Source: JBBDWJ01 sp040902925
GTDB lineage: Bacteria; Acidobacteriota; Terriglobia; Bryobacterales; UBA6623
Length of the DNA: 31,927 nucleotides
Reading direction: 5' to 3'
NCBI GenBank assembly: GCA_040902925.1
Contig: JBBDWJ010000156.1
Location: 1-31,927, forward strand
Shown: in pieces, positions 6,991 through 13,957 of the stretch
Numbering within the stretch: the stretch's first letter is position 1
Layout of the letters: the number at the start of each line of letters is the position of its first letter
Made by a program: the position numbers and the translations under genes
Notes under the pieces: model-generated
The model's input: only the letters and a program-made list of their open reading frames with translations
What the model was told of the DNA's origin: nothing
Databases searched by the model: none

Positions 6991-7794
6991 ATGGCGCACC
7001 TTGATGTGCCGCTGCACCGCCTCGGATTCGGGCAAACCTCCCGCCGGGACCTCTGGTGGGTGCAGCCGCTGGGGGTGTTTCTCGGCCTCTCGGCCTTCAT
7101 CGTCTATTCGACCTGGGCAGCCTTCCAAGGCGAGCACTACAGCTTCGGCAGCTATCTTTCGCCGTTCTACTCGCCCGAGATTTTTGGAAACTCGCCGCAC
7201 AGCGTGCTCGGTCCCAAGCCGGAATGGTGGCCTCCATGGCTGCTGTTTTCGCCGGCACTTTTGATCCTGTGGGCACCCGGCGGCTTCCGGCTCACCTGCT
7301 ACTATTACCGCGGCGCCTACTACAAAGCTTTTTGGGCCGACCCGCCTTCGTGCACGGTCGGCGAGCCGCGTAAGAGCTACCGCGGCGAGAACTCCTTCCC
7401 GCTCATCGTTCAAAACATCCATCGCTATTTTCTCTACCTGGCTTTAGTCTTTTTGGTGATTTTGGCGCACGACGCCTGGAAGGCGATGTGGTTCGAAAAC
7501 CCCGCCACGGGCACGGTGACGTTCGGCATCGGCGTCGGCACTTTGGTGCTGATCATCAACCCGATTCTGCTGGGCGGCTATACGCTGGGCTGCCATTCGC
7601 TGCGTCACCTGATTGGCGGCGGCATCGACCGCCTATCGGAAAAGCCGCTGCGCCAAAGCTCGTATAACTGCGTGAGCTGTCTCAACCGCCGGCACATGCT
7701 GTGGGCCTGGATGAGCCTGTTCTGGGTAGCGTTTTCGGACATCTACGTCCGAATGTGCTCGATGGGCGTCTGGTCCGACTGGAGAGTTCTCTGA
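6991..7794 (+). CDS. sdhC: Succinate dehydrogenase/fumarate reductase membrane-anchor subunit (Sdh1-like SdhC)
   Basis: 267 residues with about five hydrophobic segments (near 24-45, 82-97, 145-163, 176-200 and 236-254). The length and the single-anchor, C-A-B gene order resemble mycobacterial Sdh1 (anchor of about 270 residues) rather than the small SdhC/SdhD pair. Conserved-looking Cys and His residues occur at C201-H202 and H206 (GCHSLRH), C227, C230 and H235 (CVSCLNRRH), and H144 and H160. They could bind haem or an Fe-S cluster. GGGGAGG lies nine bases before the ATG. The stop codon directly abuts the sdhA ATG. It should pass electrons from succinate to quinone in the cytoplasmic membrane. 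Confidence 0.85.
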   Translation: MAHLDVPLHRLGFGQTSRRDLWWVQPLGVFLGLSAFIVYSTWAAFQGEHYSFGSYLSPFYSPEIFGNSPHSVLGPKPEWWPPWLLFSPALLILWAPGGFRLTCYYYRGAYYKAFWADPPSCTVGEPRKSYRGENSFPLIVQNIHRYFLYLALVFLVILAHDAWKAMWFENPATGTVTFGIGVGTLVLIINPILLGGYTLGCHSLRHLIGGGIDRLSEKPLRQSSYNCVSCLNRRHMLWAWMSLFWVAFSDIYVRMCSMGVWSDWRVL

Positions 7795-9612
7795 ATGCCG
7801 GAGTTTGAGAGGTTCGAGTACGACGTGCTAGTAGTCGGCGCGGGCGGAGCGGGTCTGCGCGCTGCGATCGAAGCCGCTGCCGGAGGCGTCAAAGTAGGCG
7901 TCATCTGCAAATCCCTGCTCGGAAAAGCCCACACCGTGATGGCGGAAGGCGGCGTCGCCGCCTCGCTGGCGAACGTCGACGAGCGTGACAACTGGAAAGT
8001 CCATTTCTCCGACACCATGCGCGGCGGCCAGTATCTCAATAATTGCCGCATGGCCGAGATTCACGCTAAAGAGGCGCCCGACCGCGTGCGTGAGCTCGAG
8101 GCCTGGGGCGCGATGTTCGACCGCACCGGCGACGGCCGCATTCTGCAACGCAATTTTGGCGGCCACAAGTATCCGCGGCTGGCGCACGTCGGCGACCGCA
8201 CCGGCCTCGAACTGATTCGCACGCTGCAGGACTACGCCATCCATCAGCCGATCGATGTGCACATGGAGCATACCGTCATCGCGCTGCTCGCCGACAGCGG
8301 ACGCGTCACCGGCGCGGTGGCCTTCGACCGTGAACGCGGCCGATTCAAGGCATTTCGGGCCAACGCAGTCGTGCTCGCGACCGGCGGCATCGGCAAGGCG
8401 TTCCGCGTCACCAGCAACAGTTGGGAATACACCGGCGACGGGCATTCGCTCGCTTACCATGCGGGGGCGTCGCTCATCGATATGGAGTTCGTGCAGTTCC
8501 ATCCCACGGGAATGGTTTGGCCGCCGAGTGTGGCGGGCATTCTCGTGACAGAAGGGGTGCGCGGCGAAGGCGGCGTGTTGCGTAACAAGGACGGCCGCCG
8601 CTTCATGTTCGATGATATTCCGCCGCTCTACACGAAGCAGACCGCCGACAACGAAGAGGAGGGCTGGCGTTATACGCAGGGCGACCCCGACGCGCGGCGT
8701 CCACCAGAACTTCTGACGCGTGACCACGTCGCCCGCTGTATCGTGCGCGAGATTCGTGAAGGCCGCGGCAGCCCGCACGGCGGCGTGTTCCTCGATATCT
8801 CGTGGATCAAAGAACGGCTGCCCGGCGCCGAGGAACACATCAAGCGCAAGCTGCCGAGCATGTACCACCAGTTCAAGCAACTGGCCGATATCGACATCAC
8901 CAAGGAGCCGATGGAGGTCGGCCCGACCACCCACTACATGATGGGAGGAATACGCGTTAACGCCGAGTCGCAAATGTCGGACGTCGCGGGGCTGTTTGCA
9001 GCGGGCGAGTGCGGCGCGGGATTGCACGGCGCTAATCGCCTCGGCGGCAACTCGCTGTCGGACCTGCTGGTGTTCGGCAAGCGCGCCGGGGAATACGCCG
9101 CGAAGTTTGCCAGGGGGCAAACGATCGCAGCGATTGACGACGATGCCGTGCAGCGGATCATCGGCGACGCTCTGCTGCCCTTTGAACGGCAGAGCGACGG
9201 CGCGGGGGGGCCCTATCAGATCCAGCACGAATTGCAAAAGACGATGCAGGATTGGGTGGGCATCGTGCGCACCGAAGCCGAGATGAAGCAGGCCCTCGAA
9301 GCCGTCAGCAAATTCGCCGAAAAGGCCAAACAGGTCGGCGTCGTTGGCAACCGCGAATACAACCCCGGCTGGCACACCGCGCTCGATCTCAACAATTTGC
9401 TGACCTTTTCCGAAGCCATCGCGCGGGCGGCGCTCGAGCGCAAGGAAAGCCGCGGCGCGCACGCGCGAGAGGACTACCCGGATAAAGATCCGGAGTTCGG
9501 CAAGGTCAACGTGGTGATTCGAAAAGGGCAGGACGGTAGCATGCAGGTGACGCGAGAGCCGATCACGGCGGTTCCGCCCGAGTTGCAGCAGGTGATCAAG
9601 GAGATGGGGTGA
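7795..9612 (+). CDS. sdhA: Succinate dehydrogenase/fumarate reductase flavoprotein subunit
   Basis: 605 residues, the family's usual size. The N-terminal Rossmann motif is GAGGAGLRAA (residues 15-24). The covalent-FAD histidine is probably His46 in GKAHTVMAEGG. Substrate and catalytic motifs follow in order: HPTGM (236-240), RGEGG from Arg256, the DHVAR region near 310-314, THYMMGG (379-385) and HGANRLGGNSL (411-421). It oxidises succinate to fumarate on the cytoplasmic face and passes electrons through SdhB to SdhC. It begins on the base after the sdhC stop, so translation is surely coupled. A 149-base gap with a very large inverted repeat follows before sdhB. Confidence 0.96.
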   Translation: MPEFERFEYDVLVVGAGGAGLRAAIEAAAGGVKVGVICKSLLGKAHTVMAEGGVAASLANVDERDNWKVHFSDTMRGGQYLNNCRMAEIHAKEAPDRVRELEAWGAMFDRTGDGRILQRNFGGHKYPRLAHVGDRTGLELIRTLQDYAIHQPIDVHMEHTVIALLADSGRVTGAVAFDRERGRFKAFRANAVVLATGGIGKAFRVTSNSWEYTGDGHSLAYHAGASLIDMEFVQFHPTGMVWPPSVAGILVTEGVRGEGGVLRNKDGRRFMFDDIPPLYTKQTADNEEEGWRYTQGDPDARRPPELLTRDHVARCIVREIREGRGSPHGGVFLDISWIKERLPGAEEHIKRKLPSMYHQFKQLADIDITKEPMEVGPTTHYMMGGIRVNAESQMSDVAGLFAAGECGAGLHGANRLGGNSLSDLLVFGKRAGEYAAKFARGQTIAAIDDDAVQRIIGDALLPFERQSDGAGGPYQIQHELQKTMQDWVGIVRTEAEMKQALEAVSKFAEKAKQVGVVGNREYNPGWHTALDLNNLLTFSEAIARAALERKESRGAHAREDYPDKDPEFGKVNVVIRKGQDGSMQVTREPITAVPPELQQVIKEMG

Positions 9613-9614
9613 AG

Positions 9615-9746
9615 CCGTTGATCGGTTGATCCGTCGTCCGTTGATCCGCGACGGATCTTGAGCTGTCGCGCGGCTTTGGACTGACGACGGGCGCCGGGGA
9701 GTCGGCGCGGACCGGATCAACGGACGACGGATCAACCGATCAACGG
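9615..9746. repeat. Perfect 34-bp inverted repeat between sdhA and sdhB
   Basis: Arms 9615-9648 and 9713-9746 are exact reverse complements over all 34 bases, with a 64-base loop (9649-9712) that itself contains a small stem (GCGCC/GGCGC, 9691-9708). Each arm holds three copies of GTTGATC or its complement. The element begins two bases after the sdhA stop and ends just before the sdhB Shine-Dalgarno site, so it fills almost the whole gap. In RNA it would form an extremely stable stem. It may be a MITE/REP-like insertion or an mRNA processing or stability element; no transposase-like sequence is present. Confidence 0.92.
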
Positions 9747-9760
9747 AAGGAGTTACTTCC
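9745..9760 (+). promoter_or_regulatory. Small hairpin over the sdhB ribosome binding site
   Basis: GGAAG (9745-9749) and CTTCC (9756-9760) are complementary with a six-base loop, and the Shine-Dalgarno AAGGAG (9747-9752) lies in the left arm and loop. The pairing shares two bases with the right arm of the large inverted repeat, so the two structures compete slightly. Confidence 0.4.
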
Positions 9761-9761
9761 A

Positions 9762-10505
9762 ATGCCCACGGCCACATTCCGGATCTGGCGCGGACAAGCC
9801 AACTCGGGAGGCTTTCGCGACTACACCAGCGAAGTCAGCGAGGGCATGGTCGTCCTCGACGCCGTTCATCGCATTCAAGCCGAGCAGGCCAACGATCTCG
9901 CCGTGAGGTGGAACTGCAAGGCGGGCAAGTGCGGCTCGTGCTCGGCCGAGATCAACGGCAAACCGAGGCTGATGTGCATGACGCGGCTAAACGAGCTGAA
10001 TCTCGACGAGCCCGTCACTATTGAGCCAATGAAGGCCTTCGTGCTGCTCAAGGATCTCGTTACCGACGTCTCGTGGAACTACCGGGTCAAGAAGAACATC
10101 AAGAAATTCAAGCCGCGTCCGCCCGATGCCGCGGACGGCACCTGGCGCATCCCCCAGCAGGACGTCGACCGCGTCCAGGAGTTCCGCAAGTGCATCGAGT
10201 GCTACCTCTGCCAGGATGTCTGCCACGTCTTGCGCGAGCACCGTCTTCATGAGCAGTTCAGCGGTCCGCGGTTTTTCGTCTACACCGCCGCGCTCGAGAT
10301 GCATCCGCTCGACACCGAAGACCGCCTCGAAGCGCTGAGAACCACCGACGGCGTGGGCTTCTGCAATATCACGAAGTGCTGTACGAAGGTTTGTCCGGAA
10401 AGCATCACCATCACCGACAACGCGATCATTCCCTTGAAAGAACGCGTGGTGGACCGTTTCTACGACCCCGTGAAGAAACTCTTTCGGGTGTTCAGCGGAT
10501 CGTAA
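9762..10505 (+). CDS. sdhB: Succinate dehydrogenase/fumarate reductase iron-sulfur subunit
   Basis: 247 residues with two Fe-S domains. The plant-ferredoxin-type [2Fe-2S] site is Cys52, Cys57, Cys60 and Cys72 (NCKAGKCGSCS...MC). The [4Fe-4S]/[3Fe-4S] domain has Cys144, Cys147, Cys150 and Cys154 (CIECYLCQDVC) and then Cys201, Cys206/207 and Cys211 (CNITKCCTKVCP). It relays electrons from the SdhA flavin to the membrane subunit. The length again matches the 248-residue Sdh1-type protein. AAGGAG lies upstream of the ATG within a small hairpin, after the large inverted repeat. It is the third gene of the sdhCAB operon. Confidence 0.96.
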   Translation: MPTATFRIWRGQANSGGFRDYTSEVSEGMVVLDAVHRIQAEQANDLAVRWNCKAGKCGSCSAEINGKPRLMCMTRLNELNLDEPVTIEPMKAFVLLKDLVTDVSWNYRVKKNIKKFKPRPPDAADGTWRIPQQDVDRVQEFRKCIECYLCQDVCHVLREHRLHEQFSGPRFFVYTAALEMHPLDTEDRLEALRTTDGVGFCNITKCCTKVCPESITITDNAIIPLKERVVDRFYDPVKKLFRVFSGS

Positions 10506-10567
10506 ACGGGGCTCGTCGAAGTGTGCTCCGCGGGGTCGCGCGGAGCCGGCATGTGGGAGGGAACGCC

Positions 10568-11068
10568 ATGTTCGAACTCAAACCGCTCTCGCAAGACGCC
10601 ATCCCCGAGGCGCGCAAGAAGGCGGAGCGCTATCGTCTGCTCAACGAGCCGCGGGAGGCCGAAAGCATTTGCCTCGATATTTTGCGCGTCGATGCGGACA
10701 ACCAGGACGCCCTCCGCGAGCTGTTGTTGTCGCTGACCGACCAGTTCGCTTTCGACGACGCGGCGCGGAAAGTGGACGAAGCCCGCAAGCTGCTCCCCAG
10801 GCTCCCCGACGAATACGAGCGCCACTACTGCGCCGGATTGATTGCCGAGCGGCTGGCCAAGGCGAGGCTCGGGCAGGGTGGCCCGCGCTCGGGGTTCGTC
10901 GCCTATCAGCACCTCATGGAAGCCATGCGCTGGTACGAAAAGGCCGAAGCGCTACGGCCGGCGGCCAACGACGACGCGATCCTGCGCTGGAATGCCTGCG
11001 CCCGCATCATCATGAGCCACCATCTCGAAGCCGCGCCCGAAGAGCACGTCGAGCCGGTGCTGGAATAG
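10568..11068 (+). CDS. Small helical TPR-like protein, function unknown
   Basis: 166 residues, cytosolic (no signal peptide), rich in Ala, Arg and Glu. Helix-turn-helix spacing resembles tetratricopeptide repeats: segments near 18-50 (RYRLLNEPREAESICLDILR) and 56-80, and a C-terminal WYEKAEALRPAANDDAILRWN, which is the typical end of a TPR unit. It starts at the ATG at 10568, with GGGAGGG seven bases upstream, 62 bases after sdhB, so it is probably the last gene of the sdh operon. It could be an assembly or scaffold protein for the complex, but this is inferred only from position. It is followed at once by a terminator-like or REP-like hairpin. Confidence 0.8.
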   Translation: MFELKPLSQDAIPEARKKAERYRLLNEPREAESICLDILRVDADNQDALRELLLSLTDQFAFDDAARKVDEARKLLPRLPDEYERHYCAGLIAERLAKARLGQGGPRSGFVAYQHLMEAMRWYEKAEALRPAANDDAILRWNACARIIMSHHLEAAPEEHVEPVLE

Positions 11069-11070
11069 TG

Positions 11071-11092
11071 GGACAGACAATCCTGTCTGTCC
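11071..11092. repeat. REP-like hairpin, 9-bp stem and ATCC loop
   Basis: GGACAGACA (11071-11079), loop ATCC, then the exact complement (11084-11092). It starts three bases after the TPR-like gene and is not followed by a T-run. It may act as a transcript end or processing point. It shares a 9-4-9 architecture and loop type with copies at 11758 and 15285. Confidence 0.7.
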
Positions 11093-11094
11093 AC

Positions 11095-11124
11095 TTCTCC
11101 TGCTTACCGTTCTCCTGCTTACCG
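11095..11124. repeat. Tandem duplication of a 15-bp unit
   Basis: TTCTCCTGCTTACCG is present twice head to tail (11095-11109 and 11110-11124), directly after the REP-like hairpin. This looks like a local slippage duplication in non-coding DNA. Confidence 0.8.
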
Positions 11125-11335
11125 CTGCTCCCGCCCGGAAGCGAGGCGGGCTCAACTCAAACGCTAAAGCTCACCGTGCGCTCTGGGAGTCATCGACGGC
11201 GACCACGAAGGAAATCATCTCCCGAAGCACCCCCGGGCGCCTGCCGCGGGTCATGGTGACACACCGGGCAGCAACGCGACACGCCAGCCCGATCTCTCCA
11301 TAGACGCAACTAGCAGATAAACAGCTACTTAGGGG

Positions 11336-11390
11336 GTTCCGCCGGCAAGGCAGGCCAATTGCCTTGTAACGGAACGATTTGGTGAACCAA
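11336..11390 (+). ncRNA. Candidate structured RNA element (two consecutive stems)
   Basis: GTTCCG (11336-11341) pairs with CGGAAC (11370-11375). Within it CAAGGCA (11346-11352) pairs with TGCCTTG (11360-11366), giving 13 bp in two tiers. Four bases later TTGGT-GA-ACCAA forms another dyad. A T-run 140 bases downstream (11527-11532) could end such a transcript, but the hairpin before it is poor. No known RNA family was recognised, and the strand is a guess. Confidence 0.25.
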
Positions 11391-11757
11391 TACACCTCTT
11401 CGAACCTTCCCTCTGCTGGCTGGCGTCGCGAGCCTCAAAGTCCAACCAAGCGCGGTACGCTTCCCACGGAACCGTTCTTGTTTCCTCCGGACAGCCGACT
11501 AGCAAGCGTAGCCGCCGGCAGAGGGGTTTTTTGATTGATTTCTCTCCTGAGCGAACGGTTGGTGTTCGCAAGCGGCCGGTGGCCTTTCGGCTTTGCATTC
11601 TGACGCGGACGGGGCCGGAAGGACTGAGCGGGCGTAACTTTCATCGGTCCGAGCAGACATGGCCGTCGCTGAGCCGTCGTGCTCAAACCGGACCCGGTAG
11701 GCGGTCAACGTTTTCGTATCCTGCCCGACCGCCTCACCGGGCCCGGACCTCAAAGTA

Positions 11758-11779
11758 GGGTAGGCGCTCCCGCCTGCCC
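11758..11779. repeat. REP-like hairpin, 9-bp stem and CTCC loop
   Basis: GGGTAGGCG (11758-11766), loop CTCC, then CGCCTGCCC (11771-11779); nine pairs including one G-T. It has the same 9-4-9 plan as 11071 and 15285. Confidence 0.65.
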
Positions 11780-11833
11780 CGGCGGCGCAAGGCGCTGCGG
11801 CTTTCAGACCAGGTATAGAAGCCTTTCCTGGCC

Positions 11834-11853
11834 CCGGGCAGTCTCCTGCCCGG
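11834..11853. repeat. REP-like hairpin, 8-bp stem and TCTC loop
   Basis: CCGGGCAG (11834-11841), loop TCTC, then its exact complement (11846-11853). It is close in design to the neighbouring 9-4-9 hairpins. Confidence 0.6.
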
Positions 11854-11931
11854 CGACGAAAAAGCATTCCAGCTCCCGCTAGATCCGTTCAGAAGATGTG
11901 GTGGAAGAGCATCGCCGCCTGCAGTGGCGAT

Positions 11932-11951
11932 GGACAGGAGAGCGCCTGCCC
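11932..11951. repeat. Degenerate REP-like hairpin
   Basis: GGACAGG and CCTGCCC face each other across AGAGCG, with one mismatch. On the complementary strand the core reads GGGCAGGCGCTCTCC, resembling the copy at 11758. Confidence 0.4.
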
Positions 11952-11969
11952 TACGTGGGCGAGGATGAC

Positions 11970-12263
11970 CTAGTAGGCGAGCGTTCCGGTGCGCGGAGTC
12001 TCGTCCTGATTGGGCAGGTAGAGGGTGTGGCAGCGCTCGCAGCGATAGATTTCAGCGTCGGCGCCGAACCGGCTAATGGTTTCCGCGTCCGGCTCATACC
12101 AGCGCTTCAGGTGGCCGGCGCAAATCTTCTTCTTGTCGGGCTCATTGCAAGCCCGCTGGCGTGGGATTCTACGCTTAACTTTGGTCCCGCTCGGCAAGGT
12201 CTCGAGCAGGTTCGGATCGGGTGGCGCCGCTTGTTCTTCAGCGGCAACTTCTGCTTCTGCCAT
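11970..12263 (-). CDS. Small zinc-ribbon-like protein, function unknown
   Basis: 97 residues. The N-terminus is Ala/Glu-rich and probably disordered. Four potential metal ligands follow: Cys39 (RACN), Cys48 with His51 (ICAGHLKRWY), and Cys75 and Cys78 in YRCERCHTLY, which looks like a zinc knuckle. There are no membrane segments. GAGG lies seven bases before the ATG and a good -10 (TATACT, 12304-12299) about 35 bases upstream, which supports a real gene. It is divergent from the 12414 gene. Cys and His spacing suggests a structural zinc site, perhaps nucleic-acid binding, but no family was recognised. Confidence 0.75.
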   Translation of the reverse strand: MAEAEVAAEEQAAPPDPNLLETLPSGTKVKRRIPRQRACNEPDKKKICAGHLKRWYEPDAETISRFGADAEIYRCERCHTLYLPNQDETPRTGTLAY

Positions 12264-12271
12264 CGCTATGC

Positions 12272-12304
12272 CTCGGTTGGCGGAGTCGAACCAAACCGAG
12301 TATA
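12272..12304 (-). promoter_or_regulatory. Promoter -10 box with overlapping dyad for the zinc-ribbon-like gene
   Basis: TATACT (12304-12299) is one base from the -10 consensus; no matching -35 is seen at 17 bases. A perfect 7-bp inverted repeat, CTCGGTT-N15-AACCGAG (12272-12300), overlaps the end of the -10 and reaches the Shine-Dalgarno site GAGG (12274-12271). It could be a repressor site, or a ribosome-site hairpin if transcription starts farther upstream. Confidence 0.45.
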
Positions 12305-12413
12305 ACAGACAAGTAAGAGTTCCCCTCCGGATCCCAGCGGCGAGGCGGGACTTTTCCTGGCGGATACGTTTGTCCGGACGCGTTCGCCACTCTGATCACC
12401 TAGGAGCCCCGTA

Positions 12414-12854
12414 TTGACAACGAAATCTTGTGCCACCTACGAAGACGTGAGCCTGATCCTGCGCCTGTATGAGATGCGTCGCGAGACGAAGCTGCGAGAG
12501 GCTCGCGATTGGTTCGGTAAGTCCTTCAAAATCAAAAGCGTTGACGAGTTCAACCAGCTCTGTCCGCCGGGTTCCGACCCGAACGCCTATTACCGCATGG
12601 TGACCAGCTACTGGGAGATGGTCGCCTCGTTCATGACCAACGGCGTGCTGCACCAGGAGCTGTTTTTCGAGAGCGGTGGGGAACTGCTGTTCGTCTGGGA
12701 GCGGATTCGTGACGTGCTGCCGGCGCTGCGGCAGGCTAACAAGAATCCCCGCAACCTGCAAAATCTTCAGCAAGTCGCCGAAGCATACATAGAGTGGTTC
12801 AAATCGAACTCGCCGGGCGCCTACGAAGCGTTTTCGCAGCGCGTGCGCGGCTAA
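12414..12854 (+). CDS. Conserved-looking hypothetical protein (possibly DUF4760-like)
   Basis: 146 residues beginning with TTG at 12414; TAGGAG seven bases upstream decides this start. It is soluble and mostly helical, rich in aromatic residues and Arg: YEMRRETKLREARDWFGKSFK, a central YYRMVTSYWEMVASFMTNGVLHQELFFE, and a C-terminal AYIEWFKSNSPGAYEAFSQRV. The order of helices, with WExxxxFxxxGxLxxxLF-like spacing, reminds me of DUF4760-type proteins, but I am not sure. No signal peptide or catalytic motif is seen. It stands alone between the divergent zinc-ribbon-like gene and grpE. A hairpin with a short T-run follows at 13040-13070. Confidence 0.8.
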   Translation: MTTKSCATYEDVSLILRLYEMRRETKLREARDWFGKSFKIKSVDEFNQLCPPGSDPNAYYRMVTSYWEMVASFMTNGVLHQELFFESGGELLFVWERIRDVLPALRQANKNPRNLQNLQQVAEAYIEWFKSNSPGAYEAFSQRVRG

Positions 12855-13039
12855 CGCCGGGCCCGCCCCCGCCCCCCGCCTCGCCCGCAGAGCGTCCGCT
12901 CCGAGCCGGTGCTGACGCCTTGTTCGGGCTGACCAGAGAGCAACCAGGGCAATGGGAAGTGGAGTCAGGAAAGGGTCCGCGGGCGCGACGCGGCGGGTCA
13001 TCGAAAGTGGGCATGCACCGGCCCAATGCGTCGCTGTAA

Positions 13040-13070
13040 GGCGTTTCGCCGATCGAAAACGCCGCCTTTT
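13040..13070 (+). terminator. Probable weak intrinsic terminator
   Basis: GGCGTTT (13040-13046) pairs with AAACGCC (13057-13063) across a ten-base loop, followed by GCC and four T residues. It lies in the 282-base gap between the 12414 gene and grpE. The rest of that gap is GC-rich and shows no gene, CIRCE element or clear heat-shock promoter. Confidence 0.45.
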
Positions 13071-13136
13071 GCCCAGTCAAGGGCTCGCGATCATGTCTGT
13101 TAACATGAGGGAGAGTTGGCAAAATTTGGACTGGAT

Positions 13137-13727
13137 ATGCTGAGTGAGCACGACACCGAAGAACCCAAAGTAGACGAGGATTCCGCCGACCTTCGGGGCG
13201 AGGAGCGGGCCGCCCAACGCGGTGGACCCGAGGCAGACGCTTCCGGGCAGGATGGCGGCGGTTTTGAGCTCAAGAATGCCCTGGAAGAACGGGACCGCGC
13301 CCTGGCCGAAAAAGCCGATTTGCTCGACAAGTTCCAGCGCGCCCAGGCCGAGTTTGAGAACTGGCGCAAGCGGATGATGCGCGAGAAGCAGGAAACGCAG
13401 GAATACGCCGCGATGCACACCATCGAGTCGCTGCTGCCGATCGTGGACGATTTCGAGCGGGCGATCGAGACGCCGGGCCTCGACGCCGAGGTCAAGAAGG
13501 GTCTGGAACTGATCTACGGGCGGATCATCGACGTGTTCACGCGCGCCGGCATGAAGCCGATCGAGGTGAGCGGGGAGTTCGACCCGCACCTGCACCATGC
13601 GGTCGATCGCGCGCCCGCGGAAAGCGATGAGCACGACCAGACCATCCTCGAGGTTTATCAGAAGGGCTACCATTTCAAGGACCGGCTGTTACGGCCGGCC
13701 ATGGTCAAGGTAGCCGTCAAGGAATAG
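13137..13727 (+). CDS. grpE: GrpE, nucleotide exchange factor of DnaK
   Basis: 196 residues from the ATG at 13137 (MLSEHDTEEPK); a TTG seven codons earlier (13116) is possible, but its Shine-Dalgarno site would be too close. The acidic, disordered N-terminus is followed by a long coiled coil (about 35-90, LEERDRALAEKADLLDKFQRAQ) and the conserved core FENWRKRM. The C-terminal beta domain has FDPHLHHAV, ILEVYQKGYHFKDRLLRPAMVKV. It drives ADP release from DnaK. No dnaK lies between grpE and dnaJ, so the DnaK partner gene must be elsewhere. A 16-codon upstream frame (13094-13143) ends inside the grpE start (ATGCTGA). Confidence 0.95.
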   Translation: MLSEHDTEEPKVDEDSADLRGEERAAQRGGPEADASGQDGGGFELKNALEERDRALAEKADLLDKFQRAQAEFENWRKRMMREKQETQEYAAMHTIESLLPIVDDFERAIETPGLDAEVKKGLELIYGRIIDVFTRAGMKPIEVSGEFDPHLHHAVDRAPAESDEHDQTILEVYQKGYHFKDRLLRPAMVKVAVKE

Positions 13728-13870
13728 CCGCAACTGTCACCCTACTCCTCCGGCGTCCGCTGATACGAAATGGGCCGCCAACCCGCGGCCGCCGGACTAG
13801 CTGAGTGGCAGTTGTTGTATCTGGGCCGCCTGAAAAGAGCGGCAAGGATACCCGTCGTCGGCCAGGATAC

Positions 13871-13882
13871 GGCTACGTAGCC
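13871..13882. promoter_or_regulatory. 12-bp perfect palindrome upstream of dnaJ
   Basis: GGCTACGTAGCC is fully self-complementary and lies 75 bases before the dnaJ start, in the 230-base grpE-dnaJ gap. The same gap holds a GC-rich dyad after grpE (GGCCGC-N6-GCGGCC) and the phrase AGGATAC twice. No CIRCE sequence or sigma32 consensus is visible. Confidence 0.3.
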
Positions 13883-13957
13883 GGGCGAGGACAGAATCAA
13901 AGGAAATGGCAGTTCTTAAAGCCAACAGCGCAATACAGTGAGGAAAGCTAAGACGCA

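Larger units (their letters stand above)
11125..11969. other. Gene-free stretch rich in hairpins
   Basis: No frame here has a convincing start, Shine-Dalgarno site and protein-like composition, and open frames overlap on both strands without resemblance to known families. It contains many dyads: CCCGCC/GGCGGG (11130-11150), a two-tier 13-bp stem (11336-11375), TTGGT-GA-ACCAA (11379-11390), GCGAAC/GTTCGC (11551-11569), and REP-like hairpins at 11758, 11834 and 11932. A six-T run preceded by GAGGGG (11521-11532) could mark a transcript end on the plus strand. It may be a repeat-rich spacer or encode a structured RNA. Confidence 0.6.

Noticed and set aside
7828..9777. A 649-codon minus-strand open frame antisense to sdhA
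   Set aside because: It is a by-product of high GC codon use opposite a certain sdhA gene; the protein is His/Arg-rich without any recognisable domain and has no ribosome site.
11328..11425. Possible tRNA or tmRNA piece around GGGGGTTCCGCC
   Set aside because: There is no GTTCNANNC T-arm, acceptor stem or CCA end on either strand.
11329..11598. Minus-strand frames in the 11.1-11.9 kb gap suggesting a degraded transposase or stress protein
   Set aside because: No DDE/HUH residues or family motif could be identified, and no terminal inverted repeats or target duplications frame the region.
11620..11660. GGGGCCGGAAGGACTGAGC, reminiscent of the SRP RNA apical loop
   Set aside because: Only the CCGGAAGGA core matches; the flanking symmetric-loop bases (CAGG and AGCAG) are absent and no closing helix forms.
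13094..13143. A 16-codon frame overlapping the grpE start
   Set aside because: Overlap by ATGCTGA could indicate coupling, but the frame has no clear ribosome site and its codon composition is not informative; kept only as a remark.
13906..13941. An 11-codon frame (MAVLKANSAIQ) ending in the dnaJ ribosome site
   Set aside because: Its AAAGGAA lies too close to the ATG and the peptide has no special codons; probably chance.
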